The notes: generated by a model from the letters alone, not told the origin. Numbered from the stretch's first letter, positions 51,745 to 61,752 are shown. The stretch is DNA of 64,000 nucleotides from Anaerolineae bacterium (GCA_022824365.1 JAJEAA010000018.1:186001-250000), one strand, 5' to 3'. A program made the numbers and translations.

Positions 51745-52446
51745 CTAACGATACTCTAGCGCGCGCTTGATATCGGTCCAAACAGAATCAATGCTCTGGT
51801 CGGCATTAATCCGGCGGACGATGTCACGCGCCTCGAAGTAGCTGATGAGAGGCTGCGTCGTTTCCAGGTAGGTGTCAATCCGCTTGATGATCGCATCAGC
51901 GCTGGCATCATCCGGACGCCGCTTAAGCGACTCTCCGCCGCCTGCGACGGTTGCTTCAAGCCGCGGTGGAAACTGACCAGCCGGATCTTGCGTCCACTTG
52001 AAATCTACGCCATCAGCATTGTAGTAGTAATTGTAACTGCCCCCATCCGCCGCGGACACGCGTCCAAACGCGCGCTTGAAGGCAGTGAACAAATCCAGTT
52101 CGAGCAGCAGCACCGAGTTGACGCGCGCGCCCTTCTCCGCCAGATGAGCTTCTAGGAAAGCCGCCTGTACCTGATTGCGGGGATAGCCATCCAGGATCAC
52201 GCCGCGCGCCGCATCCGCCTGCGCCAGACGGTCGACCACGATGGCGTTTGTCGTGTCGTCATCCACCAGTTGGCCCGCTGCCATGATCTGCTGCACTTTC
52301 CGCGCCAGGTCGTCCGTGCGCGTGCGCATTGCTCGAAACAAATCGCCGGTCGAAACCTGTGGAATGCCGAAATGCTCTTCAATCCGCTTCGCCTGCAATC
52401 CCTTGCCGGCGCCTTGTATCCCCATCAAAATCACATACAAGCTCAT
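51745..52446 (-). CDS. adk: Adenylate kinase, atypical LID
   Basis: A 233-residue adenylate kinase interconverting AMP+ATP and 2 ADP. The P-loop reads GIQGAGKGLQAKRI in place of GPPGAGKGTQ, TGDLFRAMR and LDGYPRNQVQA (AMP site) follow, and RRPDDASADAIIKRIDTYLE is the usual RRxDD. The LID region (about 125-165) lacks Cys and reads GGSYNYYYNADGVDF, unlike zinc or typical LIDs. ATG 52446 follows GGAG; the frame opens further at 52539, but the earlier part overlaps the hairpin at 52520-52546. Confidence 0.9.
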   Translation of the reverse strand: MSLYVILMGIQGAGKGLQAKRIEEHFGIPQVSTGDLFRAMRTRTDDLARKVQQIMAAGQLVDDDTTNAIVVDRLAQADAARGVILDGYPRNQVQAAFLEAHLAEKGARVNSVLLLELDLFTAFKRAFGRVSAADGGSYNYYYNADGVDFKWTQDPAGQFPPRLEATVAGGGESLKRRPDDASADAIIKRIDTYLETTQPLISYFEARDIVRRINADQSIDSVWTDIKRALEYR

Positions 52447-52513
52447 GTTGCCAACTCCAAAACCCTCGCGCATTGGTCGCAGCGTCTGCTCCCGCGGACG
52501 CATTCGGCTGACA

Positions 52514-52546
52514 AAATTAGAGCCGAGCAATATAAGCACTCGGCTC
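52514..52546 (-). terminator. Hairpin between secY and adk
   Basis: GAGCCGAG (52520-52527) and CTCGGCTC (52539-52546) form a perfect 8-bp stem with an 11-base loop; on the minus strand the 3' side runs into TAATTTTG. It is 27 bases after the secY stop and 68 before adk, so it may attenuate or end the S10-spc transcript at this point. Confidence 0.6.
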
Positions 52547-52571
52547 CAGAAAACTCCAGACAGGGGGCTAT

Positions 52572-53918
52572 CTAGCGCATAAAGCCCTCATAGTTGCGCA
52601 TGACCAACTGCGCCTCCAACTGCCGCATCGTATCAATGACGACGCCGACAACGATAATCAGCCCGGAACCGGAAATCACCAGACCGGCGTTAATGACCGC
52701 GCCGGAGGTCGACGCCTCAAGCGGAAAGATGATGCGATTCACAAGGTCAACAACACCCGGGATGATAGCGATCACGCCCAGGAAAAAGGCGCCGACGAAA
52801 GTAATGCGGCGCGTCGTCGTCTTGATATAATCCTCGGTCCGCTTGCCCGGCCGGATGCCAGGAATAAAACCGCCATTTCTCTGTAAAGACTCCGCCAAAT
52901 TCTGATTGCCAACCATCACTTCCGCATAGAAGAAAGTGAAGCCAACTGTCATGAGGAAGAATGTTCCCCAATACAGCAACCCCTGCTGATTGCCGAAGGT
53001 CGTCTGAATCGTGTTGCCGACAGCGCCGGGCGGGAACAGGCTGGCGATGATCGCCGGAAATGTGATGATCGATTGAGCGAAAATCAGCGGGATCATACCC
53101 ACCGGGTTCACGCGCAACGGGATGAAGCTGTCTTGCTGCGCAAACTGCCGATTGCCCCGCACGCGGCGGCCGTACTGCACCGGTATCCGCCGAACGCCTT
53201 CTTGAATCACCACCACTGCCAGGACGCTGAGTATAGTGATGACGATGAACAGAACCAGATTGTAAATGCTGCGATCGGGCTGCTGCGTCAACAGGCGGAT
53301 CAGATTCTGCGGCGCTTGCGCCACAATGCCCGCGAATATGATAATCGAGATACCGTTGCCGATGCCCTGCTCGGTGATCAACTCACCCAACCAGATGGCA
53401 AACATCGTGCCGGCCGTCATAGTCGTCAGCACGGAGACCGTCAATAGCATATTGCTGCCTAAGCCAAAGCCGAAGCCGGGAATGATCTCCGCCCCGGTTC
53501 CGGTCGCCAGATTGAAGATGCTGATCTGCCCCAGCGCTTGCAATACCGCCATCGGTATCGCTACATAGTAGGTATAGCGCTGGATCTTCTCTTGTCCGCC
53601 CGGTTCGCGCTGGATGCGCTCCAACGCTGGCACAATCGGCACCAGCAGTTGGAAGATAATCGAGGCGGTGATATAGGGGTAAACGCCGTTTGCGATGACG
53701 CTGAAATTCGCCACCGCGCCCCCTGATAGCAAGTTCATGACTTGTATGAGGTTGCCCGCGCTGCTGCCGCTCTCGAATACTTGCCGCAAGACATTCCGGT
53801 CGACGCCAACCACCGGCACGTGCGCCGCGAATTGGTAAACGATCAGAATGAAGACTGTGAACAACAATTTGTTCCGCACATCCGGCAAGCGCCAGGCGTT
53901 ACGCAATGCTTGAATCAT
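52572..53918 (-). CDS. secY: Preprotein translocase subunit SecY
   Basis: A 448-residue SecY channel subunit with ten helices. AWRLPDVRNKLLFT starts the protein, VVGVDRNVLRQVFE and the plug region follow, EGVRRIPVQYGRRVRGNRQFAQQ is the diagnostic cytosolic loop and TFFYAEVMVGNQNLAESLQRNGGFIPGIRPGK the second. With SecE/SecG (not here) it exports the many signal-peptide proteins in the window. It lies 150 bases after rplO. Confidence 0.97.
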   Translation of the reverse strand: MIQALRNAWRLPDVRNKLLFTVFILIVYQFAAHVPVVGVDRNVLRQVFESGSSAGNLIQVMNLLSGGAVANFSVIANGVYPYITASIIFQLLVPIVPALERIQREPGGQEKIQRYTYYVAIPMAVLQALGQISIFNLATGTGAEIIPGFGFGLGSNMLLTVSVLTTMTAGTMFAIWLGELITEQGIGNGISIIIFAGIVAQAPQNLIRLLTQQPDRSIYNLVLFIVITILSVLAVVVIQEGVRRIPVQYGRRVRGNRQFAQQDSFIPLRVNPVGMIPLIFAQSIITFPAIIASLFPPGAVGNTIQTTFGNQQGLLYWGTFFLMTVGFTFFYAEVMVGNQNLAESLQRNGGFIPGIRPGKRTEDYIKTTTRRITFVGAFFLGVIAIIPGVVDLVNRIIFPLEASTSGAVINAGLVISGSGLIIVVGVVIDTMRQLEAQLVMRNYEGFMR

Positions 53919-54068
53919 GTGACCGCTTCCCTATCCAAAACGAAGTCTCTCTGCCAGCCCGATCGCGTCAGCGCTCTGATGCGCGCAACAATACTGCAAT
54001 GCCACTACGGATTATACGTGTGACCGCTCATTCCTGTTGCGCCGCCAAAGAACTTCGGCCGACCGGCA

Positions 54069-54596
54069 TCAGTTCGTTTCGCTATACAGGCGCTCCAAAT
54101 CGACTTTCCGCATCCGCTTCACGGTCGCGCGGGCGCCCGTTACTTTCAAGGCATGTCTGTTGACGGCGCCGCCAGCCCCTTCAATCTTCGCGGCGGCGCT
54201 CTTGGTGAACTTGTTCGCGTGGACTTCCAACTTCTTCTTTAATTCGCCCCGGCCAAGCACCTTGATCGGCTTCATAGCATCGCGGACCAGCCCCGCCTCG
54301 ACAAGCGTTGCGCCATTGACGACAGCGCCGTCATCGAAGCGCGCTTCCAGCATATCGACATTTACTTCCTGATAGGTGATGCCGAATATATTGGTGAAGC
54401 CGCGTTTGAAGGGCAAACGGCGGACCAAGGGCAGCTGCCCGCCCTCGAAGTAAGGCCCCTTGCCGCCGCCACTGCGCGCGCCCTGCCCCTTATGCCCGCG
54501 CCCGGCTGTCTTTCCTTTGCCAGCGGAGATCCCGCGGCCAACGCGGGTTCGCTTGCGCTTTGATCCCTTGTCCGGTTTCAAGTCATGCAACTTCAT
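54069..54596 (-). CDS. rplO: 50S ribosomal protein L15
   Basis: A 175-residue L15: [22 protein letters not shown] and [19 protein letters not shown] are the Gly/Lys-rich signature, and [28 protein letters not shown] the end. Slightly longer than the norm (about 150). It overlaps the rpmD stop by 14 bases. Confidence 0.97.
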   Translation of the reverse strand: MKLHDLKPDKGSKRKRTRVGRGISAGKGKTAGRGHKGQGARSGGGKGPYFEGGQLPLVRRLPFKRGFTNIFGITYQEVNVDMLEARFDDGAVVNGATLVEAGLVRDAMKPIKVLGRGELKKKLEVHANKFTKSAAAKIEGAGGAVNRHALKVTGARATVKRMRKVDLERLYSETN

Positions 54597-54795
54597 TTTC
54601 TTCGACCTCTTCCACCGTCACCAAATGGCGCACCTTGTTGATCATGCCGCGTATCTGCGGCCCGTCTCCAATAAGCACACTCTGGCTCATCCGGCGCAAT
54701 CCCAGTGATTTGACGGTTTCTTTCTGTCGGCTGTTGTAGCCGATCGGGCTTTTGACCAAGGTGACCTTGAGCAGCTTGCCGCTTTGTTTAGGCAT
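54583..54795 (-). CDS. rpmD: 50S ribosomal protein L30
   Basis: A 70-residue L30: [34 protein letters not shown] is diagnostic, and the C-terminus is acidic ([10 protein letters not shown]). ATG 54795 lies inside the end of rpsE (8-base overlap), and its own end overlaps rplO, showing tight coupling. Confidence 0.96.
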   Translation of the reverse strand: MPKQSGKLLKVTLVKSPIGYNSRQKETVKSLGLRRMSQSVLIGDGPQIRGMINKVRHLVTVEEVEENEVA

Positions 54796-55351
54796 GCTCG
54801 CCTCCCCGTTCGCCGCGGCGTTCCCAAACGGGCGCCACCTCATGCACTCGCTTGCCGCGCATCTCGGCCAGTTGCTGGCCGCTGCGCAGTTGTCGCAGCG
54901 CATCCAGCGTTGCCATCGTGACATTGAGCAGATTCGCGCTGCCTTGGCTCTTCGTCAATATGTTGCGCACACCCACAACTTCCAGAACCGCGCGGACGCC
55001 GCCGCCAGCGATGACGCCAGTACCCGGCGCCGCCGGCTTAAGCAAGACGCGCGCTCCGCCATGCCGCCCAATGACGGTATAGGGAATGGTCGTCCCCGAA
55101 AGCGAAACGCCTTCGATATTGCGCCTCGCCCGCTCGGCCGCTTTGCGGATGCTATCGGGGACCGCCCGCGCCTTGCCAATGCCGATCCCGACATTGCCCT
55201 TATTGTCGCCAACGACGACAACCGTGCGGAAGGCAAAACGCCGGCCGCCCTTGATCACTTTCGCCACGCGCCGAATATCCACTACGCGCTCGTCAAACTC
55301 ATCGCGCTCTTCCTGGTTTCTGCGCGAATCTCTTCTCCTGTTGTCAGCCAT
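54788..55351 (-). CDS. rpsE: 30S ribosomal protein S5
   Basis: A 187-residue S5: [23 protein letters not shown] at the start, [27 protein letters not shown] and [20 protein letters not shown] follow, all diagnostic. An Arg-rich N-terminal extension precedes them. Positioned between rplR and rpmD as usual. Confidence 0.97.
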   Translation of the reverse strand: MADNRRRDSRRNQEERDEFDERVVDIRRVAKVIKGGRRFAFRTVVVVGDNKGNVGIGIGKARAVPDSIRKAAERARRNIEGVSLSGTTIPYTVIGRHGGARVLLKPAAPGTGVIAGGGVRAVLEVVGVRNILTKSQGSANLLNVTMATLDALRQLRSGQQLAEMRGKRVHEVAPVWERRGERGGEHA

Positions 55352-55366
55352 AGATGACCTCCACGC

Positions 55367-55741
55367 CTATACCTGCAGGCCCGCTTCGCGCGCGCCTTGC
55401 GCCACGGCCGCGACGCGACCAGTATACTTGAATCCACCGCGATCAAAGACGACCCGCTCTATGCCAACCGCCTTCGCCCGCTCAGCGACGGTCTGGCCGA
55501 CCAGCTTCGCCGCCTCGACCTTGCTCTTGTCCGCCAGGGATGGCGCCAGTTCCTTGTCGATGGTCGAGCAGGAGACTAAAGTGCGTCCGGCAATATCATC
55601 AATGACTTGCACAAAAGTGTTGTTGTTGCTGCGGAAGACGTTCATCCGCGGCCGCGCCGACGTGCCGGAGATATGCTTGCGCACCCGCCGGTGACGTCTC
55701 TTGCGAGCGGCGTATTTCTTTCGACCAGTGATATCTGCCAT
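55367..55741 (-). CDS. rplR: 50S ribosomal protein L18
   Basis: A 124-residue L18 that binds 5S r[46 protein letters not shown] and [26 protein letters not shown] are characteristic. It is 83 bases after rplF, a longer gap than most in this cluster. Confidence 0.97.
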   Translation of the reverse strand: MADITGRKKYAARKRRHRRVRKHISGTSARPRMNVFRSNNNTFVQVIDDIAGRTLVSCSTIDKELAPSLADKSKVEAAKLVGQTVAERAKAVGIERVVFDRGGFKYTGRVAAVAQGAREAGLQV

Positions 55742-55824
55742 TTCCCTATTCCCTTGCTTTTGTCATAGCGCGACTACCCGCCAGCAAGCCCGGCTTTTGC
55801 TCGATTCCAGCGACCCCCAGTCGC

Positions 55825-56373
55825 CTATCGTTTGCCCGCCTTGCCAGCTTTGCGCCGTACATATTCACCCAGATAACGCACACCCTTGCCCTTATAGGGC
55901 TCGGGGGGACGCCATCCGCGGATATTAGCCGCCACTTGTCCAACGACTTGCTTGTCGATGCCATCGACATGGATGATCGTGCCGCGCGAATCCTTCGGCA
56001 CGTCAAAGGTGACATGCGCTGGCGGCTCAACAATGACCTCGTGAGAATGCCCGAGGCGCAATTGCAGATTCTTGCCTTGCAGCGTCGCCTGATATCCGAC
56101 GCCCTGGATCTGCAGCGTCTTGCGGAACCCTTCGGAAACGCCCAGCACCATATTCGCCAGCAGCGACCGCGTTAGTCCATGCAAGGCTTTGTGATGACGC
56201 AGGTCTGACGGACGCTCCACAACGATAGCACCGTTCTCCTGCCGAATCGTCAAATCCGGATTGAAATCCTGCGACAATTCGCCCTTGGGTCCAGACACCC
56301 TCACCGTGTTCCGGTCGATTGATACGCTGACCTTGTCGGGCAGCGAGACCGGTTGCTTGCCTATGCGAGACAT
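55825..56373 (-). CDS. rplF: 50S ribosomal protein L6
   Basis: A 182-residue L6: MSRIGKQPVSLPDKVSVSID at the start and YKGKGVRYLGEYVRRKAGKAGKR at the end. ATG 56373 follows AAGGGAAG; the longer frame to 56421 lacks a ribosome site and overlaps rpsH. Confidence 0.97.
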   Translation of the reverse strand: MSRIGKQPVSLPDKVSVSIDRNTVRVSGPKGELSQDFNPDLTIRQENGAIVVERPSDLRHHKALHGLTRSLLANMVLGVSEGFRKTLQIQGVGYQATLQGKNLQLRLGHSHEVIVEPPAHVTFDVPKDSRGTIIHVDGIDKQVVGQVAANIRGWRPPEPYKGKGVRYLGEYVRRKAGKAGKR

Positions 56374-56389
56374 CTTAACTTCCCTTCCA

Positions 56390-56803
56390 TCACCAGACGT
56401 AACACAGCACTTCACCGCCAACGCCGCTCCGGCGGGCTTGCTGCGCCGTCATCACACCTTTCGGGGTCGTCACGATAGCGATGCCCGTGCCGCTCAATAC
56501 GATGGGCAGTTCCTTGCGCTTTCGGTAGACACGGCGTCCCGGCTTGCTGATACGCTGCAACTGCGTGATCACCGGCCGCCGCTCCCGGCGCGAGCCGAAA
56601 TATTTCAGCTGCACGTTGATCAGTGGCGCCGGACTTTCGTCGCCGATCGTGAAGTCATCAATATACCCCTCTTCCTTAAGAATCCGGGCAATCTCAATCT
56701 TGATCTTTGACACCGGCACAATGACCTCCGGCTTCCCGCGGGTCAGTGCATTGCGAATGCGCGTCAACATATCGGCAATTGGATCATTTGTCACGTTAGA
56801 CAC
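56390..56803 (-). CDS. rpsH: 30S ribosomal protein S8
   Basis: A 137-residue S8: NDPIADMLTRIRNALTRGKPEV and GTGIAIVTTPKGVMTAQQARR...GEVLCYVW are diagnostic. The start is GTG at 56803, eight bases after GGAGG. S8 often represses its own operon, but no target structure was recognised here. Confidence 0.97.
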   Translation of the reverse strand: MSNVTNDPIADMLTRIRNALTRGKPEVIVPVSKIKIEIARILKEEGYIDDFTIGDESPAPLINVQLKYFGSRRERRPVITQLQRISKPGRRVYRKRKELPIVLSGTGIAIVTTPKGVMTAQQARRSGVGGEVLCYVW

Positions 56804-56815
56804 TATTGCTGCCTC

Positions 56816-56998
56816 CTACCAACTCGCCTTCACAACGCCGGGAATCTCGCCATTTAACGCCATCTCGCGGAAGCAGATCCGGCACAAGCCGAAGCGGCGA
56901 ATATAAGCCCGCGGACGACCACATACTTTGCAGCGATGCCGGACGCGCACCGCGTACTTGCGTCGTTGTTCCCGGAACTGCATACATTTTTTTGCCAT
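56816..56998 (-). CDS. rpsZ: 30S ribosomal protein S14, zinc type
   Basis: A 60-residue S14 of the short type with two zinc CxxC pairs (RCKVCGR and LCRICFR). Residues [18 protein letters not shown] lead in. The paired CxxC motifs distinguish it from the long, zinc-free S14. Located between rplE and rpsH. Confidence 0.96.
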   Translation of the reverse strand: MAKKCMQFREQRRKYAVRVRHRCKVCGRPRAYIRRFGLCRICFREMALNGEIPGVVKASW

Positions 56999-57008
56999 GT
57001 AATCCTCT

Positions 57009-57551
57009 CTAGTTCCCCTGGAAAGGCATACCGAGTAGCGTCAGCAAACGGCGGCCTTCCTCATCTGTTTTTGCTGTGGTGACGATGGTGATTTCCATTC
57101 CGCGCACCTTGTCGATCTTGTCAAAGTCAATCTCCGGGAAAACCAGTTGCTCCCGCAAACCGACCGTGAAGTTTCCTCGACCATCCAACTTTGACGGCAC
57201 GCCGCGGAAATCGCGAATGCGCGGCAGCGCGATATTAACCAGCCGGTCGTAGAGCGCCCACATCCGTTCTTTGCGCAGCGTAACTTTCGTGCCGATCGCG
57301 CGACCTTCACGCAGCTTGTAGGTGGCGATGCTCTTTTTCGCCCGCGTGACCACCGGCTGTTGCCCGGTGATGGCTTTCAGGTCTTCGACAGCCCCATCGA
57401 GCGAACGCGGCTCGTCAATCGCCTCGCCCACACCAATATTCAAGGTGATCTTGCTGATGGTCGGCACCTGCATCGGATTGGTATAGCCGAACTCTTGCGT
57501 CAAGGTCGGCACAACTTCTTCCAGATAGCGAGTGTACATGCGGTTTTCCAT
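57009..57551 (-). CDS. rplE: 50S ribosomal protein L5
   Basis: A 180-residue L5 that binds 5S r[47 protein letters not shown] and [19 protein letters not shown] are characteristic. Starts 16 bases after rplX. Confidence 0.97.
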   Translation of the reverse strand: MENRMYTRYLEEVVPTLTQEFGYTNPMQVPTISKITLNIGVGEAIDEPRSLDGAVEDLKAITGQQPVVTRAKKSIATYKLREGRAIGTKVTLRKERMWALYDRLVNIALPRIRDFRGVPSKLDGRGNFTVGLREQLVFPEIDFDKIDKVRGMEITIVTTAKTDEEGRRLLTLLGMPFQGN

Positions 57552-57567
57552 TTTTCACCTCGCGCCG

Positions 57568-57894
57568 CTACTCGATTATGCTCCCGCTTTTTTTGCTGTA
57601 GCGCACTTTGCGCCCGTCTTCCGTGAAGCGAAAGCCGACCCGCGTACGCTCACCGCTGGTTGGGCAGACCAGCATCACGTTGGAAAGGTGCAAAGGCGCT
57701 TCGAACTCAATGATCTGCGCCGGAATCTGCTGCCCGCCGGGCGCGGGGCGCGCCTTGCGGTGCCGCTTCAAGATATTGACTCCGTTGACGATCACCCGAT
57801 TCTTGTTGACCAGGACGCGGACTACCTCACCGCGCAAGCCCTTATCCTTGCCCGCGATGACTTCGACCATGTCTCCTTGCTGCACTCGTTGCAT
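57568..57894 (-). CDS. rplX: 50S ribosomal protein L24
   Basis: A 108-residue L24 with its KOW motif VEVIAGKDKGLRGEVVRVL and VNGVNILKRHRKA. ATG at 57894, 13 bases after the rplN stop. Confidence 0.96.
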   Translation of the reverse strand: MQRVQQGDMVEVIAGKDKGLRGEVVRVLVNKNRVIVNGVNILKRHRKARPAPGGQQIPAQIIEFEAPLHLSNVMLVCPTSGERTRVGFRFTEDGRKVRYSKKSGSIIE

Positions 57895-57907
57895 CTCATT
57901 ACCCCCT

Positions 57908-58279
57908 TTACAAGGTCTCCGGCGCCAGCGAGACGATTTTCATAAATCCCTTGTCCCGCAGTTCTCGCGCGACCGGACCAAATACGCGCGTGCCTCGGGG
58001 ATTCTCAAGGTCCTCAGCCAGGACCACCGCGGCGTTGTCATCGAAACGGATTGTGGACCCGTCAGAACGGCGGAATTCCTTGTGCGTGCGCACGATTACC
58101 GCGCGCACCAATTCGCCTTTCTTCACACCGCCCGCCGTCGAAGCCGACTTCACCGTGCCGACTACAATATCGCCGACATAGCCATACTTCACCTTCGAGC
58201 CGCCAATAACACGGATGACAAGGATTTCTTGCGCGCCACTGTTGTCGGCTACTTTCAAACGCGATTCTGTTTGAATCAT
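57908..58279 (-). CDS. rplN: 50S ribosomal protein L14
   Basis: A 123-residue L14: [20 protein letters not shown] and [28 protein letters not shown] are characteristic. ATG 58279 has GGGGAG eight bases upstream; the longer frame to 58303 would include that ribosome site. Located between rpsQ and rplX. Confidence 0.97.
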   Translation of the reverse strand: MIQTESRLKVADNSGAQEILVIRVIGGSKVKYGYVGDIVVGTVKSASTAGGVKKGELVRAVIVRTHKEFRRSDGSTIRFDDNAAVVLAEDLENPRGTRVFGPVARELRDKGFMKIVSLAPETL

Positions 58280-58323
58280 CGCTACTACTCCCCGTTCAAG
58301 CAACTTGCGTCGACCAAGCCGAC

Positions 58324-58584
58324 TCAGTTAGCCCCGGTCTCCGGCGCTTCCAGGACTTCTTCCACCACCCAGCGTTTGCGTTTGCTGATCGGGCGGCTCG
58401 CCACGATGCGCACCAAAGCGCCGATGCCCGCGCCAGTTTCGTCATGTGCCATCACCTTGCGCGTCGAAGACACAACCTTGTGATAGACCCGATGCATCTT
58501 GCGATTCTCTATCGCCACAACGACCGTCTTTTCCATCTTGTCGCTGACGACCGTTCCAATCAAGCGTTTGCGATTATTAGGCAT
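58324..58584 (-). CDS. rpsQ: 30S ribosomal protein S17
   Basis: An 86-residue S17: [20 protein letters not shown] and [30 protein letters not shown] are diagnostic. The ATG at 58584 lies within the last codons of rpmC (8-base overlap). Confidence 0.96.
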   Translation of the reverse strand: MPNNRKRLIGTVVSDKMEKTVVVAIENRKMHRVYHKVVSSTRKVMAHDETGAGIGALVRIVASRPISKRKRWVVEEVLEAPETGAN

Positions 58585-58801
58585 TCTGCCCCCTTTGCGC
58601 AATCATTTCCGCTGCCAATTCCCGTTCGCGCAAGGCCGTCTTCAAACGAGCAATGTCCCGCCGCGTCTTACGAAAAAGCGTCGTGTCCTTAAGCTCGCCC
58701 GATTCCTTCTGCAAGCGATAGGTGTACATCTCGACCTTGAGATCCTCGATCTTGTCCAGAATTTCATCATTCGACATGGCGCGGATTTCGTCGATAAACA
58801 T
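58577..58801 (-). CDS. rpmC: 50S ribosomal protein L29
   Basis: A 74-residue L29: FIDEIRAMSNDEILDKIEDLKVEM, then LRLQ-like YRLQKESGELKDTTLFRKTRRDIARLKT are the two long helices. ATG 58801 overlaps the rplP stop by one base (TGATG). Confidence 0.95.
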   Translation of the reverse strand: MFIDEIRAMSNDEILDKIEDLKVEMYTYRLQKESGELKDTTLFRKTRRDIARLKTALRERELAAEMIAQRGQNA

Positions 58802-59235
58802 CAATTGACCTCCCGCCCCGAAATCGGATCGAAGCGCTTGACAAACTTGGTCTTGATCGGCAGCTTGTGCGATGCCAGCCGCAACGCCTCGCGCGCGTCA
58901 TCTTCCGGCACGCCGCTCATTTCAAAAAGGATGCGCCCAGGCTTCACGACGCAAACCCATTTTTCTACCGAGCCCTTGCCGCTGCCCATGCGCGTCTCAG
59001 CCGCTTTCTGCGTCACCGGCTTGTCCGGAAATATACGAATCCAAACCTTGCCGCGGCGGCGAATATAGCGCACCATCGCTCGTCGGCAAGCTTCAATCTG
59101 CCGGCTGGTCACCCAACTCGGCTCAAGCGCTTGCAAGCCATAATCGCCAAACTGCACGACCGCGCCACGATAGGCTTTGCCGCGCATCCGCCCGCGCATT
59201 TGCTTGTTGTACTTTCTGCGTTTTGGCATCAACAT
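58801..59235 (-). CDS. rplP: 50S ribosomal protein L16
   Basis: A 144-residue L16: [52 protein letters not shown] and [11 protein letters not shown] are diagnostic. I took ATG 59235 because GGAGGAG stands nine bases before it; an ATG two codons later (59229) is possible. Confidence 0.97.
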   Translation of the reverse strand: MLMPKRRKYNKQMRGRMRGKAYRGAVVQFGDYGLQALEPSWVTSRQIEACRRAMVRYIRRRGKVWIRIFPDKPVTQKAAETRMGSGKGSVEKWVCVVKPGRILFEMSGVPEDDAREALRLASHKLPIKTKFVKRFDPISGREVN

Positions 59236-59262
59236 GCGGTTTGCTCCTCCGGCTTCAGCGAC

Positions 59263-59961
59263 CTAATTCCGCCGTCTACGGCGACCATCATGACCAGCCG
59301 GCCGCTGCGCGCCAGTGCTGAAGGGATCTTCGCCCGGCAGGATGTCGCCCTTGTAAATCCAAACTTTCACGCCGATCTGACCAAAGGTCGTCAAGCCTTC
59401 GGCGAAACCATAATCAATATCGGCGCGCAATGTATTCCGCGGCACGCGCCCATCAAACATCCACTCCCGTCGCGCCATGTCGGAGCCGCCGAGACGGCCG
59501 CTGACTTCGATGCGGATCCCGCCGGCGCCTTGACGCATGGCTTGCATGATGGCTCGCTTCATCGCGCGGCTATGGCCGATGCGCCGCACCAACTGAGACG
59601 CGACATTCTCCGCCACCAGCGTCGCGTCGAGATCCGGCTTTTCAATCTCGCTGACTTCGACCTTCACTTTCTTGCCGGTCATGTCTTGCAAGTTTTGCCG
59701 CAATTCCTTAACTGCCTCGCCCTTGCGCCCGATGATTAAACCCGGGCGTACCGTGTTTATCGTAATAATCACGAGGTTCGGATGCCGCTCGATCTCTATG
59801 CGGGAAACACCGGCGCGCGCTGTCTTCGACTTCAGATACTTCCGTATCTCGCGATCTTCCATCAATAAATTGACATATCGCTCGCCTTCCGCATACCAGC
59901 GAGCATCCCACTCACGGATGACTTTCAGGCGAAATCCCTTTGGATGAACCTTACGACCCAT
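59263..59961 (-). CDS. rpsC: 30S ribosomal protein S3
   Basis: A 232-residue S3: MGRKVHPKGFRLKVIREWDARWYAEG, the KH domain VRPGLIIGRKGEAVKELRQNL and the C-terminal AIMQAMRQGAGGIRIEVSGRLGGSDMARREWM. The Arg-rich tail (GHDGRRRRRN) is short. Start overlaps rplV end by 11 bases. Confidence 0.97.
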   Translation of the reverse strand: MGRKVHPKGFRLKVIREWDARWYAEGERYVNLLMEDREIRKYLKSKTARAGVSRIEIERHPNLVIITINTVRPGLIIGRKGEAVKELRQNLQDMTGKKVKVEVSEIEKPDLDATLVAENVASQLVRRIGHSRAMKRAIMQAMRQGAGGIRIEVSGRLGGSDMARREWMFDGRVPRNTLRADIDYGFAEGLTTFGQIGVKVWIYKGDILPGEDPFSTGAQRPAGHDGRRRRRN

Positions 59962-60304
59962 TAACTTCTTCCTCTCGCTCTGCCAAAATCACCCACAAGT
60001 GAGACGTGCGTTTCAAACGCGGCTTGAAGCGTCCGCGCGCTCCCGCTTTGAAGCGCTTCAACGTGGGACCATCGCCGGCGTAAATCTGTGACACATACAA
60101 CTCTTCCCGGTTCAAATCAAAATTGTTCACCGCGTTGGCCAACGCCGAAGACAAGGTCTTGCTCACAAACCTTGAGCCTTTCTGCGGCATGTAATCCAGC
60201 ACGATCAACGCCTCTTCCGCATCCATCCCGCGCACCTTGTCACAGACCAGGCGCAGCTTTCGCGGAGAGATTGGCAGATATCGAGAAATAGCGCGAACTT
60301 CCAT
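59951..60304 (-). CDS. rplV: 50S ribosomal protein L22
   Basis: A 117-residue L22: RYLPISPRKLRLVCDKVRGMDAEEAL and GPTLKRFKAGARGRFKPRLKRTSH, the beta-hairpin that lines the exit tunnel. It starts 11 bases after rpsS. Confidence 0.97.
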   Translation of the reverse strand: MEVRAISRYLPISPRKLRLVCDKVRGMDAEEALIVLDYMPQKGSRFVSKTLSSALANAVNNFDLNREELYVSQIYAGDGPTLKRFKAGARGRFKPRLKRTSHLWVILAEREEEVNGS

Positions 60305-60315
60305 TTCACTACCCT

Positions 60316-60585
60316 CTATCGTCTACTGTCCGTGATGTGACCGCGGAAGGTGCGTGTCGGCGCGAATTCGCCAAGCTTGTGCCCGACCATGTTTTCCGTG
60401 ATATAAATCGGCACATGCCGCCGGCCGTCATGCACGGCGATCGTATGACCGACCATCTGCGGAAAGATCGTGCTCGCCCGGCTCCAGGTGCGGATGACAA
60501 CTTTCTTGTTCTGCTGGTTAAGCCGCTCGACTTTCTCCAGCAGCTTGGGGCTAATATAATAGCCCTTTTTCAATGACCGTGACAT
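60316..60585 (-). CDS. rpsS: 30S ribosomal protein S19
   Basis: An 89-residue S19: [50 protein letters not shown] and [14 protein letters not shown] are diagnostic. Located between rplB and rplV, 15 bases after rplB. Confidence 0.97.
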   Translation of the reverse strand: MSRSLKKGYYISPKLLEKVERLNQQNKKVVIRTWSRASTIFPQMVGHTIAVHDGRRHVPIYITENMVGHKLGEFAPTRTFRGHITDSRR

Positions 60586-60600
60586 TTTCGTCTCTCCTGA

Positions 60601-61434
60601 TTAACGGCGCTTGCCGCGGCGCCGGACGATGAATCGTGTCGTGCGCTTGTTGCGTCGCGTGCGGACGCCCAGCGCCTTCTTGCCCCAAGGTGTCTTCGGC
60701 GCGGCCATGCCAATGCCGGACTTGCCTTCGCCGCCGCCGTGCGGATGGCTAGCCGGGTCCATGGCCGTGCCGCGCACCGTCGGTCGCCAGCCCAGCCAAC
60801 GACGCCGACCAGCCTTGCCCAACTTGACATTCGAGTGCTCGGCGTTGCCCACCTGCCCAATCGTTGCCCGGCAGGTAGCCAGCACCATGCGCATCTCGCC
60901 GCTCGGCAAGCGCAAGGTCACATACTTGCCTTCCGACGCCAATATCTGCGCCGATGTCCCGGCCGAGCGCGCCAGTTGCCCGCCTTTGCCCGGTCGCAAT
61001 TCGATATTGTGCACGACCGTGCCCAGCGGGATTTCCTTGAGCGCCCGGCTATTGCCCGGCCGCAAGGTGCTCATGGCGCCGTTTCCGATCATGTCTCCGA
61101 CTTGAACGCCCATCGGCGCGATGATGTAACTCTTGACGCCGTCTTCGTATTGCAGCAAGGCGATACGCGCGGAGCGGTTGGGATCATACTCGATTGCCGT
61201 GACTTCGGCGCGGCAATCTTCCTTGTTCCGCTTGAAGTCGATGAGCCGATAGCGCCGCTTGTGCCCGCCGCCCCGGTGCCGGACCGTGATCCGTCCGGTG
61301 TTGTTCCGGCCGCCCTTCTTCCGCAAGGCTCGCGTCAAAGAACGCTCGGGTTTCTTCTTCGTAATCTCTTCAAATGTATAGCCGGTCATGTCTCTGCGAC
61401 CGGGCGATGTGGGTTTATAGACCTTGATGGGCAT
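60601..61434 (-). CDS. rplB: 50S ribosomal protein L2
   Basis: A 277-residue L2, essential for peptidyl transferase: [20 protein letters not shown] at the start, [17 protein letters not shown], and [19 protein letters not shown] (the conserved His region). The C-terminus [22 protein letters not shown] is typical. Confidence 0.97.
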   Translation of the reverse strand: MPIKVYKPTSPGRRDMTGYTFEEITKKKPERSLTRALRKKGGRNNTGRITVRHRGGGHKRRYRLIDFKRNKEDCRAEVTAIEYDPNRSARIALLQYEDGVKSYIIAPMGVQVGDMIGNGAMSTLRPGNSRALKEIPLGTVVHNIELRPGKGGQLARSAGTSAQILASEGKYVTLRLPSGEMRMVLATCRATIGQVGNAEHSNVKLGKAGRRRWLGWRPTVRGTAMDPASHPHGGGEGKSGIGMAAPKTPWGKKALGVRTRRNKRTTRFIVRRRGKRR

Positions 61435-61448
61435 CTTGTTTACACCCC

Positions 61449-61751
61449 CTAGACATCAAAAAGCTCGATCGAAACGCCGTCTTCCAGCGTCACGATTGCT
61501 TTCTTCCAGGCGCGCGACCGGATATACGTGCTGCGGCCGCGGCGACCGCGCTTGGCCGGCATCACCATCGTGCTGACCTTCACGACCTTGCCCTCTAAAT
61601 CAAATATCTCTTCCACCGCTTCCTTCACCTGGATCTTGTTGGCGTTCCGCGCGACTTCAAAGACATACTTGTTCTGCGAGTCCGCCATTTCTGCCGTCTT
61701 TTCCGTGATAAGCGGACGGCGAATAACATCGTAAAGGTGTAGCTCCGGCAT
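61449..61751 (-). CDS. rplW: 50S ribosomal protein L23
   Basis: A 100-residue L23: [45 protein letters not shown] is diagnostic. ATG 61751 comes two bases after the rplD stop, with GGGGG upstream; the frame to 61787 would overlap rplD. Confidence 0.96.
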   Translation of the reverse strand: MPELHLYDVIRRPLITEKTAEMADSQNKYVFEVARNANKIQVKEAVEEIFDLEGKVVKVSTMVMPAKRGRRGRSTYIRSRAWKKAIVTLEDGVSIELFDV

Positions 61752-61752
61752 C

